Numbered from the stretch's first letter, positions 1 through 12,089 are shown. The stretch is 64,000 nt of DNA from Mesorhabditis belari (GCA_958450365.1 CAUEEP010000757.1:1545501-1609500); one strand, 5' to 3'. Program-made: numbers and translations. The notes: generated from the sequence alone by a model not told the origin.

Positions 1-120
1 CTTCAAGTTATCTTTCTGGCTGATTACAAGGGGAGGGGTAGGATGCTAACGAAATCAAGAACATGAAAAAAGCCTATGAGCGCTAAAGTTTCCCAAATTT
101 TTGCTCAATTCAAATTTCAG

Positions 121-216
121 ATTTGCGAGTGCGCCAAGTATGGCTCAATTCGCCGCCCAGTCAATCTTTATCAAGGAGAATCCTTTGTGCTCAACGATCG
201 AAATTACCTAATATGA
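121..216 (+). CDS. probable terminal exon of an upstream gene (partial)
   Basis: A good 3' splice acceptor (aaatttcag, ending at 120) is followed by an open frame of 31 codons that ends at TGA 214-216. The peptide starts ICECAKYGS and ends NDRNYLI. An AATAAA lies about 250 bases downstream at 466-471. I do not recognise the family. The remaining exons would lie outside the window to the left. It could also be a chance open frame, because only one exon is visible. Confidence 0.35.
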   Translation: MCECAKYGSIRRPVNLYQGESFVLNDRNYLI

Positions 217-644
217 CACACCGACGTCTGAACTTCTCAAAAAATATTGGAAAAACTTTCTGAACTCATCCAGGAGTTCAGGCGTCTTTTTTTAGTATCA
301 TTTAGTCTTTTTAAAAAAATTTTCTCTACCAAATTCTATGCTCATCATTTTTTCGATTTAACCACAACATTCATGAAACGGGTTTTTCCAAATTTTATTT
401 GCAAAAATGTTAAGCCAACTTTCTATGAAATTTTCTATGGGTTTTCCGAATTTTTCTAAAATTGCAATAAACGTGATTTTTGAGCTGAAAATTTTTCGTT
501 TCAGAAATTTGTCTTGACAAAAAAAGGGTCAGAGTTATCAGTGGGGATTTATCGCCATAAAGATTCCATTGTTCTCAAAGAAGAACGTGGTTTTGTTTCC
601 CCGAAAAAGGGTCAATTCATTCGATTTCTGCTTGATTTTACAAA
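217..644. other. intergenic stretch upstream of the first sphingomyelinase
   Basis: AT-rich sequence with no coding signal that I can support. AATAAA at 466-471 may be the poly(A) signal of the upstream gene. The rest would hold the promoter and 5' UTR of the gene starting at 645. No recognisable motif was found. Confidence 0.5.
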
Positions 645-3600
645 ATGAGACGCTTATTTTTATTCATCTTCTTATTCAATCAAGTTCTCAATATAGCGCT
701 CGATGTGAAGCCAAATGGACACAAGTTGAACAAATCTGGAGTGAGTTAAAGATAATTTTTTAGCTAAAGACACTCGAATAGTTTCTCTCGACCAATACGT
801 TTACTAAAAAGCGCTTATTTGAGAAAGCATTATAATCAAACTAGCGTAATCAATTTTAATTGGTGATGACTTATTAAACTGTTAGAGATAACCGTAAACT
901 CCACTTGTTTCACTGAATTGCAAAGAAAACTAACCTAGAAACTAACCAAAATATCCTGGCTTCATCATGCCCAATTCTTTGGGCAAAATTTTGCTTCTTT
1001 GTATTTTTCAAGAAGTTCTACACACTATTAAAGCAAAACTAACTGACATTGAGAGCCAAATTTGAAACGAGAATTGGTCCTATTTCAGACACCTTTTTTA
1101 AATCGAATTATAATTTGACTTGATAGAGTAAAAGCTTGACTAGCTAGCTTAAGTACTCAGCATAATAACCCCTTATTGTTAGCTCATGCACAAACTCATG
1201 GACACGTTCAACGACGTGTCAAACCCATCGAAAGCCGATATCAACTGCGGACTTTGCACTGTTCTCGTCGACGGACTTCAACAAGGAATCAAGAGCAATA
1301 AAACCGATCAAGAGCTTTTTCAATTTGTTGAGTGAGTAGCACTTGAAAATTTATCACAAAAAGATTAGAGACTTCTGTGTGAATCTAAAAATCGAAGAGC
1401 CACATATATGCAAAGCCGTCGTCCCACAATTTGGGGTAATTTTTCCACCGTTTGGTTGAACTTATGAACTTTAGCCTGAGATCATTTTTGTGCTCACAAA
1501 AAGCAAGCATGATGTTGATGATATTTGCGGGTCGTTGATTAAAGGTTGTGGGAATCCGGACAATCCGAAAACCCAACTCTGGTCGATGACCATTCCGGGA
1601 AACAAGCCAGCCGTCAAACCGTGGCCCACTGTTGCGGTAGGTCCAAATTTTTCCGTAAATTTCACAGCTGTTTTCTTTTGAATGTTTTTTAAAAATTCTA
1701 ATGACTAAATTGATAGAGTTTAAAGCTAAAGTACATTAAGAAAGTATTAAGAAAACTTTCCAGAATGGTGGACAAACCCTACGAGTCCTTCACCTATCCG
1801 ACATTCACATCGATCGCTTGTACACTCCAGGAAAAGAATCCAGTTGATTATTTAAATATTCAAACATCTTTGAGCAGTCTTAAAGTCCCAATTTTACACT
1901 AAATTCTTTATAGATTGCACTCATGGTGGAGGAGTTGCAAATCCAATGTGTTGTCGACCTTATCCAGATGATGATCTACAAAAACGTTAGTTTAAAATAA
2001 ACCTGTTTAAAAAGTTTCTTTAGCAATTCAAATCCCGGCCGGTCCTTGGGGAATGAATGAGAATTGTGATATTCCTTTCCAAACTTTCGCTAACGCTATG
2101 AAACATATCAGTGAGACACAGAAAGTGGAGTACCTTTCAATAAATTGTATATTCAAGTTTACAGCTTGATTACATTATTGTCACTGGAGATATGGAAGCT
2201 CACGATATTTGGGACTACACTAAAGATAAAACAATTGCAAATATTGACAATATCACAGCGGTTTTGACGAGTTTCTTCCCAACTGTTCCCATTTATCAAG
2301 CAACTGGGAATCATGAAGGAGTGCCAATGGATGGGTAAGTGAAAAACAGCTACCTTTTTGTCTTGTTACCATATACTGCAAGTTTTTTGGACTCTAATTA
2401 AAGCTAAAGATATTCTTAAAGCCGAATTTCTGATTTTCTAGCTGATCAACAAGAGCTAAAACTCACTTTACTTCAGAATGCCACCACACACGATGGAGGA
2501 ATACGACAGTCACAGTCCACAATGGTTGTACAACGAGTATGCAAAGATTTGGGGAGTTCACCTCACACAACAAGCCATCTCCGATATTCAATAGTAAGCT
2601 GGAAACAAGGTTTTAGAAATTTTGTTTCAGTCGTGCTTCGTACTCCGTCTACATCCAGAAGAATCTTCGTCTTATCTCGTTGAACACTGTTTACTGTTCT
2701 GAATGGAATTTGTGAGTTGTACAATGAGAGAATGTCTTGAATTTGTACCATTTGTAAGTTTTACAAGTTCAAGGCATCAAAGGTACAGCAAAAACCTGTA
2801 AACTTTCGGCTCTTTCCCTGAATCGTGGTCTATTGAAAGTTTCGTGGTCTTCTGTCAAAAAGAATCTGTTTCGTGGCCTTTTGCAATTTTTCGTTTTTTT
2901 TTACCAAAAGGTCTTTTGAAATTGTTTTAACGTATTTTATTAAGTTCCACATGCATCAGTTTATTTGATCAGAATCTTTTAAAAGACCACAAAACGCAAT
3001 ACGTGCCAAGCCTCGCGTTTTGCTGGGATGGTAAAATTGTTGTACTTGCGATTGTTCTTTAAATCCTGATCAAATAAACTCGTGCATGTGGAACTTAATA
3101 AAATACGTTAAAACAATTTCAAAAGACTTTTTGGTAAAAAAAGACAAAAAATTGCAAAAGGCCACAATTCGGGGAAAGAGCCAAACTTTCAGCTTCTTGT
3201 TGCTTGATGTTGTTGATCCTGACGGAACTTTGGAGTGGCTCACCGAGCAACTTTTAGACGCTGAACAGAAAAACGAGAAGGTATTGAAAGGAGTTTAAAT
3301 TTGAATTTATTTGAATTGAATTTGAGGTCCACATCATTTCTCACATTCCGGCTGGTGACGATTATTGTTTGAAAGGATGGTCTTTCAACTTTTATGACAT
3401 CGTGAATCGCTTTGAGGGCACGATCGCTGCGATGTTCTATGGGCACACGCACAAAGATGACTTCAACGTGCGTATTTAGTTTCGAAGATCGTATAGGTGT
3501 CTGGCATTTACTGAAGCTATTCTAGGTATCCTACATCAACGATTTTTAAGGATATCCTATATTCTATATCATGCTATTCTAGGTATTCTACGAGAACGGT

Positions 3601-4325
3601 GATCCGACTGGTCGACCCACTCATTTCACTTGGATTGCTCCCTCGCTCACCACTTATTCATATCTCAATCCAGCCTATCGAATTTATACAATTGACGGAG
3701 CGTACACTGGGAGCTCATATGTAAGTTGGCTACTTGTTAAAGATTGATTTTATGTCTACTAGCCAAGGATTAAGCATATGCTTTGCCAGATTGCTTTTGA
3801 TTAGCTATGATTGATTTGAAGTAGCAAAAACTCAATTCAGTTGATTTGATTATTGAATTCAAGTGTGGCTAAATTTTTTTTTATTTTAAATTCCAGACGG
3901 TTCTCGAGGCGGAAACTTATTGGGCTGATGTAGCTGCAGCGAATCAGAACGGACAAGAGCCGAATTGGCAACTCGAATACAAAACAAAGGTATGCAAAGT
4001 TTAAATACAAGCTGTACTTCAATTAAAAACAAGAACGAACTTTACTTTATCATAAAATCTTCACTTCAGCAAGACTATCAAATGACGGATCTCTCACCGA
4101 AGAGCTGGAATGAATTGATTAAACGATTGGAGACTGATGACACTTTGTTCAACAAATTCCATACGTAAAGCTTTAGTTGAATCAAAATCTAATCGATTTT
4201 ACAGTAATTACTATCGAAATCCGAATCAAGCCAAGAATTGCTACAAAGAGCCAGAGTGTCGGAAGCAATTCATCTGTCGTGTGAGAAGCGCTCGTTCGTA
4301 TGATGAAACGAATTTCTGCAAATAG
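645..4325 (+). CDS. asm: acid sphingomyelinase (sphingomyelin phosphodiesterase), paralogue A
   Basis: Secreted or lysosomal zinc enzyme that hydrolyses sphingomyelin to ceramide and phosphocholine. Sixteen exons: 645-740, 1183-1331, 1369-1435, 1475-1636, 1764-1842, 1914-1985, 2024-2124, 2165-2334, 2477-2593, 2631-2711, 3193-3280, 3327-3467, 3583-3720, 3897-3989, 4070-4164, 4205-4325; phases join to 589 residues. A hydrophobic signal peptide ([13 protein letters not shown]) supports the ATG. A saposin B domain follows ([26 protein letters not shown]). The metallophosphoesterase domain shows [27 protein letters not shown] and GHTH, which supply the metal ligands, then the conserved C-terminal region ending NFCK. 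The donor after exon 5 (gttgat) is weak but keeps phase. The intron at 2712-3192 holds a MITE. A paralogue with the same exon plan lies at 8790. It converges with the dehydrogenase gene: the stop codons are 91 bp apart. Confidence 0.92.
2808..3182. mobile_element. hAT-like MITE in a sphingomyelinase intron, 8-bp target duplication
   Basis: Near-palindromic 375-bp element. The left arm begins ggctctttccctg and the right arm ends with its complement (ggggaaagagcc); the arms stay complementary for well over 100 bp (about 2808-2975 and 3062-3182). It is flanked exactly by the 8-bp direct repeat aaactttc at 2800-2807 and 3183-3190. An 8-bp duplication is typical of hAT-superfamily transposition; the family assignment is inference. 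It carries no coding frame. The right copy of the duplication supplies the 3' splice site used by exon 11 (3193). Confidence 0.85.
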
Positions 4326-4377
4326 TTTTACTAGATCTCAACTTGTGTATTCAGAATGAACGTTTTTGCATCACTTC

Positions 4378-4383
4378 TTTATT
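4378..4383 (-). terminator. poly(A) signal of the dehydrogenase gene
   Basis: tttatt on the + strand reads AATAAA on the minus strand, about 34-39 bases past the stop codon at 4417. The position fits cleavage and polyadenylation. Confidence 0.5.
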
Positions 4384-4416
4384 TACAAGCTACATCTAAC
4401 TGCTACCACAACTTGT

Positions 4417-7109
4417 TCAAGCATCCAATAAAACTGGTTTCTCTGCATTTTGGTCAAAATTCTCTGGTCGCATGAAAACTTTGATCAATCCTCCTTTTTG
4501 ATCGCACATAGCTTTGTAGAAGGTCGGTCCATCAGCGAGAGAACCGCGATGGGTGACGAGAAAGGTTGGATCCATTTCTCCTGAAAAAAACATTGTTGTC
4601 CATCTTTTTTGTTGAAAGCTTTTAGCCACACAATTTACAAACTAGACTTGTAACAAAAACATTCGTCGGTCCTTTTTGCCGTTGGTTATTTAAGGTTTTT
4701 CGTGTCTTTCTCAGCACTAACCCTTCTATTTTGACTATTTTGACTATCATTCGATGCAGAATAAGATTGCGCATCGAAGAATGCTAAAATTAACTCAAAA
4801 TGTAATATCCATGGAAAGTTGTGGGCTAAAAACCTAAACCCCGCCCATTATGGGTGGGACTTAACCTTTTGCCTCATAACTTTGCATGGATATTACATTT
4901 TGAGTTCATTTTGGTATCATTCAATGTGCAATTTTATTCTGCATCGAATGATAGTCAAAATAGTCAAAATAGAAGGGTTAGTGCTGAGAAAAACACAAAG
5001 AACCTTAAATAGCCAACGGCAAAAAGGTTGTTTTCGACAGATGTTTTCGTAAAAAGTCTATTATAAATTCATATTTGTAATTAACTTGTAGTAAACTTAT
5101 AGCCAATTTTAGACAATAGGGTATTGTTTTTTTTGCTTTTTACTCAACTTCTTTGCTTGTTTAAAGCTTTCAGTAAGTAGAAAATAAACTTTGCCACTAG
5201 AACTACACTTTCAAATTTAATCCATTAAAAGTCAACTAGCCAACTTGATAAACTCACCACTTCGCATCTTCTCCAAGCAGAAATCCCAATACCGTAACCC
5301 GGGCGTTTGCCCTGATTTTATCGTCAAATTCTTCTCCATCATTGCTCCGATTGGGAAATGATTGGCCAATCCCACATAGTCACCAATTAAACCAACGTTG
5401 CCGTACTTTCGAACAGCTTTGAAGATTTGCGTGATAATCTCAGAGGTGTCTGTCTCGAGGCCTAAATTGTAATTGAAACTGGAATACTGATTCTCCACTT
5501 TACCAACAAAAGTTTCGATCTTGTGTAGCCATGAGTGGGTGTAATCAAAACCGGCACACTCAATAGCACAATCCAATTCGTTTGCCCCAAGGAGCTCAGG
5601 TAGACGCTTCAAAACGTCCTCTTCTTTGAAGTTAATTGTTTCAATGTGGAGTCTATCTTTAGCCAGTTCGAGACGTTCTAAACTCTATGCTGATTTATGC
5701 TGTGTAGAAAACTAAATACGATTACAAATAGCTTCACTCACCCGGAACACAATCAATTCCAATGACCATTTTTGCCCCAAGAATTGTCGCCCATTTTGCA
5801 GCCATCAACCCAATCGGTCCCATTCCCCAAATTGCCACCGTTTTCCCTTCTCCAACTTCAGCACATTTGTTTCCATGAAGTCCAGTAACCATGATATCCG
5901 TCATATAAAGAGCTTTCTCATCCGGGATGTCATCCGGAACAATCATGCAGTTGAAATCAGCAAATGGCACTCGAACAAACTCTGCTTGACCTCCTAAAGT
6001 ATTTATCCTGATATTACAAGTCATACTTGGGTCGACCAATGGTATTATAATACTCATTTTTGTTCTTGTTCACTCACCCGGCACACCGCCCGTTAAATGT
6101 GAATATCCATAAAAGGCTGCACATTTGTGTCCATAAACAGCTTCCATTGCAGTTGATGGATTTGTCGTCTCACAAGCGGTGAACTCCTCTCTTTTACAAT
6201 ACGAACATTCACCACAAGCTATCGCAAAAGAGACAATTACCCGATCGCCGATGTTCAACTTATGCACACCTTCGCCCTTCTCCTCGACAACTCCCATGAA
6301 TTCATGACCTGAAAACAAGAGGTAAACTGTTTGCGCAAGTTTATAATTGAAAGATATGCAGTCGAACCTTGTTAGTGAACTATGGAAGGGACCTTAAAGA
6401 ACCGTTCATTATCGAGGTTTGATTAGTACTAAATCGATTCAGAGGGATCCTAAATCGATTACTATAGAGGTGTTCACAAACGAGGTTGACTGCATCTCTT
6501 ACGTCCCAATCCGAACTAATTTCATCTTTTTTCTAGCTAAATTAACTTTTTCCATATGTTACTTCACTTTAAGAATCTATAAGTCTTGCTCTACAAAATG
6601 ACACCAAAATCATCAAAATCGGCTCACTAGTTTTGGAGATACAGGCACGCAAAGTGTCAAGGGATATGGACGTTCGGATAGTTTGGATTCGGACGTAACA
6701 TATCTATTCATATTATCCAGTCATATTACTGTAATAGTCAAGAATAAACCTAGTTTTTGAAAAGAGGTGACGGTATTCTTGACTATCCCTTTCAACTTCG
6801 TAAAACATTTAAATTGTTTTTAAATCTCAAGTACTCACCTGGAATATCCCCTTTCTTCATCCCAGGAAACGTGTCTTTGAGTAGATGCAAATCCGATCCA
6901 CAAATCGTTGTCGCTGTCACCCGAAGCAGGATATCCTTCGGTTCGGTCAATTTCGGTCGCGGATGTTCGGTGTACTCAATATTATGTTTCCCGTTCCATA
7001 CAAGACATTTCATCGTCTTATTCTCATCCCACATCGGTTGCGCGTGTGTCGATGTCTCATAAGTTCCACCGCCTTTCACATAATCGACCACTTTTTTCAT
7101 CGTTTCCAT
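4417..7109 (-). CDS. zinc-dependent alcohol/formaldehyde dehydrogenase-like protein
   Basis: Medium-chain dehydrogenase/reductase that probably oxidises an alcohol or S-hydroxymethyl adduct with NAD. Five exons on the minus strand: 7109-6839, 6308-6078, 5993-5742, 5677-5258, 4580-4417; phases join to 445 residues. Visible features: catalytic zinc ligand in TICGSDLHL (C70) and GHEFMG (H92); the four-cysteine structural zinc loop CGECSYCKREEFTAC (C122, C125, C128, C136); the nucleotide-binding loop GMGPIGLMAA followed by IGIDCVP. The order and motifs (CGSDLHL, GHEFMG, VAIWG, PGLRYWD-like end) fit the FDH-like branch better than classical liver or yeast ADH. About 32 residues precede the usual family start (MKCLVWNGKH), so M33 may be an alternative start. 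Two inverted-repeat elements lie in its introns. It sits between the two sphingomyelinase paralogues on the opposite strand. Confidence 0.9.
4671..5028. mobile_element. foldback element (MITE) in a dehydrogenase intron
   Basis: Left arm from cctttttgccgttgg pairs with the right arm ending ccaacggcaaaaagg. Further in, cttctattttgactattttg pairs with caaaatagtcaaaatagaag, and atgtaatatccatg with its complement near 4886-4900. The arms are about 150 bp around a small centre. No open frame. Part of the arm (ttttattctgcatc) also occurs in the element at 29271-29718, which hints at a shared family. Confidence 0.8.
6356..6495. mobile_element. short inverted-repeat element, pogo/Tigger-like ends
   Basis: A 140-bp element in the first dehydrogenase intron. 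The left end atgcagtcgaaccttgtt and the right end (reading inward, atgcagtcaacctcgttt) are imperfect inverted repeats of about 25 bp. Ends of the type CAGTcgAACCtcGTT are common in pogo/Tigger MITEs; that assignment is inference. No clean TA duplication is visible. Confidence 0.55.
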
Positions 7110-8789
7110 TGTGAATAGATGTTGAAAATAAAAACAAAAATACTAAAAAAGTTATGTAAATTTAAGTCTCCAAAATTAGAACCGAAAAACATCAAAAATT
7201 TTGTATCATGAAATGGCGGTGAAATGGAAATGAATACTCGACAAATCGTGTTGACAATTTAACCGCAAAAAGGAGCACTATAAAGAGAAATATCATCTCA
7301 AAACAAGAGTGCAGTTTTTTCAGCAATGTTGAAATCAACTTTTTGTAAAATTTAAAAGGAAACCTTTTAAATTATCATAGAATTATCAGTTTTCTAAGGA
7401 AAAGTGACTCTGAAACTCTGAAAGTGTAAACTTTACAACATAAAATTCTTGAATGGTTAAATTTTTGTATAAATGCCTTAAATAATTGAATGAAATGCCG
7501 AATGCCATCACTTTTTTTGTGATTGAAAACTCTTGGTTCTCTTGGGATCCTCGTGTACTTTGTGTTTATCACCGAAGTTCAACAAAAGAATAGTCTAGAT
7601 TTGAAAGATATTTTTTTCGCTTTTGAACACTAAAGAGCGCATTTCGAGTGTAAATAAGGTGAAATTTGGTAAAAGAAAATTCTAAACTTCGAATCAGATG
7701 CTAAAGCGTTAAGTTGTGTGCAGTATCACGAACAAACTAAACAAAAATGATGCTAGACTATCTCTTAGCATTCGTAAAATGGGGTAATGGGGTAAAAACT
7801 AAAACCAAACAAAACGTTTTTCTTAAATAATCTAATCCAGGCATTAAATTTAATCTACCGAAAATCGAGCAAATTTTAAGAATCAGTATCCAGTGTTGAG
7901 AGTATCTACCGTAAATACTGTAATAGTACCCCACCCCCATAATGACGGTGCGGAGCGTTGCGTAGTCTAGCTTTGAACGAGTTTTTCTCGACACTGGTTT
8001 ATGCTACAATGCGCGCTTAGTTATCAAAAAATAGCTGAAATTCAGGGCTATTTTTTGGTACCAAAACCCTATTTTTTGGAAGTACGGGTGCTTTGAAAAA
8101 AAATGAAATACTAAAAAACTTTTGCGACTACGCGACTGTACGAGGGGAGTGGAGTACTATTACACTATTTACTACTATTTACGAGTACTACTATTTACGG
8201 TATGTAAAAGTTGTGTTTTGTAATTAAGACCAAGAAGAATTTCTTTATTCTTTGAACTCATATAACATTAAAAGCAAATCGGATTCCGATGTCTATCGAT
8301 AACAAACTTTGAGAACCAGATGCAGTAAACAGTGCTGGAAAAGTTTCTGACAGAACAAACTAAAAGTAGATCAATTTTGGATTAAATGCTGGCAAGTCCA
8401 TAGTTTCCGAAAGACTACACGTTTTAGAAAATGAACTATTTAATCGAATCATACTTTAGTTTTACATTTCTTGTGAGAATCTTTGGTCAAATCTTTCCAC
8501 CTCATCTTCAATATTTTGACTAGTCAACCCTCGACATCCACGAGATATTTTCAAAACTTTCTTCAACATTTCCTGTGCTTTTTACGGCAAATCCCCTTGT
8601 TTATTTGTCGATCGTTGCCAACGTAGTTTGTTTGCCATTATGAATTTTCCGGGTTCTTTCCCCCCATGTTTATCTGACTGATCTTTACATAAGCTTTATA
8701 AGGGATCACTCAAAATGTGAAAACTTTGCTTGTTGAAATTTGGAAAAACAATCGAAATTTCAGAAATAGAAGTTTATTGAACAAAAAAA
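7110..8789. other. intergenic region between the dehydrogenase and sphingomyelinase B
   Basis: No gene that I can support. It holds the promoter side of both flanking genes (divergent starts at 7109 and 8790) and the inverted-repeat element at 7907-8202. A 59-codon minus-strand frame at 8462-8638 with an internal TAA is described under findings. Confidence 0.5.
7907..8202. mobile_element. inverted-repeat element with taccgtaaat ends
   Basis: Left end taccgtaaatactgtaatag is matched in inverted orientation by the right end (ctactatttacggta), and further in gcgtagtc pairs with gactacgc around 8125. The inner part has tctcgac and a gcgcttaG-tatcaaa motif shared with the element at 27894-28445, so the two look like members of one non-autonomous family. 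No coding capacity. Confidence 0.6.
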
Positions 8790-11700
8790 ATGTGGTTATG
8801 TATATTTCTGCTATTGCCAATGTTTCAAGAGATTCAAACGGTAATGACACAAAGTGCCACGGATCAGGTACGGTAACTTTGCCTATAGTTTAGTTTCAGT
8901 TTTTTATCTCAATCAAGGTTTTTGCCAACAAAATTGATTACTGGCTTACAATGATTTAATGAAAGCTAAGGTTTTTTAGCCTTTTAGCTGTAAAGAGCTT
9001 ATAAAGGATCACTCGAAATAAGAAAACTTTGTAAACAGACGGAAATCCTTGAGCTACCTCAAGCCTCAAGTTCCATAAGTGCAATTTTTCAGTTCTTGAA
9101 CACATTTATGATGCATCTTCTTTCACTGAATCGTTCGGAATCGAATTTCACTTGTAACCTTTGTCTAACATTTATCTCTGATGTGCAAATGTTTGTGAAA
9201 GGCAATGGATCGATCAACAGTATTTTACCGGCAATTGGGTGGGTTTTATAGCTAAATTGTTTAAAAGTGAATTTTTTTGCTGAAAAAGTTGCAATGCTGA
9301 ACCTCTTGCTAAAGGTGTGACATTCAATGCAACCCAAAGCTGAGCAAACATTTTAAAAACTGTGAAATTTCAGAGATTTCTGTACCCAGGCTCAACTCGA
9401 TCATCCGTACGTTTGTGAGGGAATTGTGGACCAATTTGGAGTTAGTAAAAACATATTTTTTACAGAGGAATCTCGATTTCAGCCAGAAATCGCTTTCATT
9501 CTCGCCCAAAGCAATTTCACTGCAACCACCATTTGCGGATCGTTGCTTCCAAACTGTGGCCCGAATTTGCTCAAGACTCGAATGTGGCCGATGAAATTGC
9601 CCGGGAAAAAGCCACCAGTAAAACCCTGGCCAACTGTAAAGGTGAACTTGTGATACTGGATTCCATCTGATTCAAATCCAGATGAATCAATAGTGAAAGC
9701 TTATAGAAAGGAAATCCGACAATGCGAGTTCTTCACCTCTCCGATATTCACATCGATTGGTCCTACACACCGGGAAGTGAAGCAGGTAAGGTTTACGTTA
9801 CGTTACGTTAAGTCACAGCATCTACCTTACAATAGCATTTTGTAAGAAGAATTTGGCAAAATATCCTCCGATTTTTGTTTCTTATTAGTCTTAAACTTGT
9901 TGGCTTTTTATTCCGAGAGAGTTAAACTTAACAAGGCTTTCAGCATCGCTCAAGTAGAAAGACATGATTTAAATACCAGATCAAAAAATAAACATCCAGA
10001 TTGCAATGTGGGAAGCGGAGTTGCCAACACACTTTGCTGTCGATCGTATCCAGACTCTTCAAAGAGTAAGTACATGAGAAAATTCAATCAAATCAACCAA
10101 TTAAACATTGATTTAGCCCCCCAAATGAAAGCCGGTGTTTGGGGAACTCTTGCCAATTGTGATCTTCCATATCAGACGTTCATCAGCGTTTTGAAGCACA
10201 TCAGCCAGAAAGAGAAGGTGAATGCTTGATCTGAAACAGTATCGTCATTCAAATTCCAGCTTGACTACATCATTGTCACCGGTGACATGGTGGCGCACGA
10301 CATTTGGAACTACTCAAAAGGCAGAACCCGATCAACTCTGCAAATAATTTCCGGAGTGTTGCGACTGTTTTTCCCGACGACTCCCATCTACAATTCGATC
10401 GGAAATCACGAGGGAGTACCGATGGATAGGTGAATAAGCTACAGATTCTCCTAGGAGAGCTCATCTATAACTCATCCTGGATTCAATTGGATTCAGGAGT
10501 GGTCACAGCATACCTGACTTCTAAAAAGTTCAAGGGTTCTAATTTCTAAGGGTTGACAATCCCAATAACATAAAAACAAAACTTACGATAGATTTGTTAA
10601 GCTTTGTTTCCCATGAGAATCGTGGATACGCTGCATTTGGCACTCAATGGCTCTACAACCAGTTGCCGAACTTTTGGACAAATCGACTGGCAAGGACTAA
10701 TGCTAAAGATATTAAATAGTGAGTGTCACTTGTTTCTATAATATTAGATAACCTATTACAGTCGGGCCTCGTTTGCGGTTTCTGTAAAGAAAGGATTGCG
10801 GTTGCTCTCATTGAATTCGATCTACTGCTCGGAATGGAACTTGTGAGTTAAAGTGATAAGAAAATAAAACAGTAAACGTCTTAAATTTACAGTTTTTGAT
10901 ATTGTCAATAGTTTAGCTTGGTGTATTTGCATCCAGTTGACCCGGATGGAACACTAAAATGGTTGGTGGATCAGTTGAGTGATGCTGAAAGGAAAGGAGA
11001 TAAGGTGGGCTGGAATACGGTAGCTAGAGTGCGAAGGTGCAGTTTAGAAATGATAGAAATGATATTTTCAGGTGCATATCATCTCTCACATCCCACCCGG
11101 TATCGACTATTGCCTTAAAGGATGGTCTTTTAATTTCTACAATATCGTGAATCGCTTTGAAGGCACAATTACAGCAATGTTCTATGGACACACGCACAAT
11201 GATCAGTTCAACGTTGGAAACTCAATTTTCTCAGGGAATAAAGTCTTTAGGTGTTCTACGAGAACGGTGATCCGACTGGTCGACCAACTCATTTCACTTG
11301 GATTGCTCCCTCACTCACCACTTATTCGTATCTTAATCCAGCCTATCGAATCTATACAGTTGATGGAGCGTACAATGGGAGTTCTTACGTGAGTTTGTGA
11401 TGAGTATGTGATGATTAACACAAATTTTTTCTTTGAATAACAAAAGCAAATGCCTTTTTTTATTGAAAACGCATCCATTATTCGATACAAAAGGCTAAAT
11501 AATGAGTTTGCATGCCCTTTTCATTCCATTTCTTCAAATCAAAAAGACTATTCATATGCAAATTCTTAAAAGAATCCATTTTATTTGATTCATTTGATTA
11601 TTTCTAGAGTCATTTCAAAATTTCAGACCGTCCTTAACGCGGAGACTTATATAACGAATCTCGCAAAGGCCAATAATCAACAAAATGATCTCACGTGGAA

Positions 11701-12040
11701 TTTAGAATACAAAACTAAGGTTCGTTTTTTTTTAGAATTACAGTACTAAATTAAAATATTGTTATAATTTCTTTAGGAAGCCTATGGAATGAAGGACTTG
11801 TCACCGCAAAGTTGGAACAAATTGATTAAACAACTGGGAAACAATACGGGACTTTTCAACAAGTACTACAAGTGGGTTCAGATTTTGAATGTAATTGAAT
11901 TCTTTTGACGTGCAATTTTCAGTTATTATTTTCATCGAATGAGTGGCAAAATCGCGACAGTTGATCCGGCCACAAAGGCCAGTATGATCTGTGCGATGAA
12001 AAGCGGTCGCTCGTATGATCAAGCAAACTTTTGTAAATAG
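8790..12040 (+). CDS. asm: acid sphingomyelinase, paralogue B
   Basis: Second sphingomyelin phosphodiesterase. Sixteen exons: 8790-8867, 9093-9238, 9374-9440, 9483-9641, 9707-9785, 10000-10065, 10117-10217, 10260-10429, 10602-10718, 10762-10842, 10917-11004, 11072-11212, 11251-11388, 11627-11719, 11777-11871, 11923-12040; phases give 578 residues. Signal peptide [12 protein letters not shown]; saposin B cysteines ([26 protein letters not shown]); phosphoesterase motifs [31 protein letters not shown] and GHTHND. Exons 7 to 15 have exactly the same lengths as in paralogue A, so the pair arose by duplication after the intron pattern was set. Two acceptors (10602, 10917) were chosen over nearer AGs because they keep phase and align with paralogue A. 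AATAAA follows at 12090. Confidence 0.92.
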
Positions 12041-12089
12041 GAAATCTCTTGAGATTTATGTAAATATTAATGTCTTTGTGTTTTTATAA

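Noticed and set aside
2712..3192. The MITE in sphingomyelinase A as an intron-creating (introner) element
   Set aside because: Paralogue B has an intron at the same position and phase (10843-10916), so the intron existed before the insertion.
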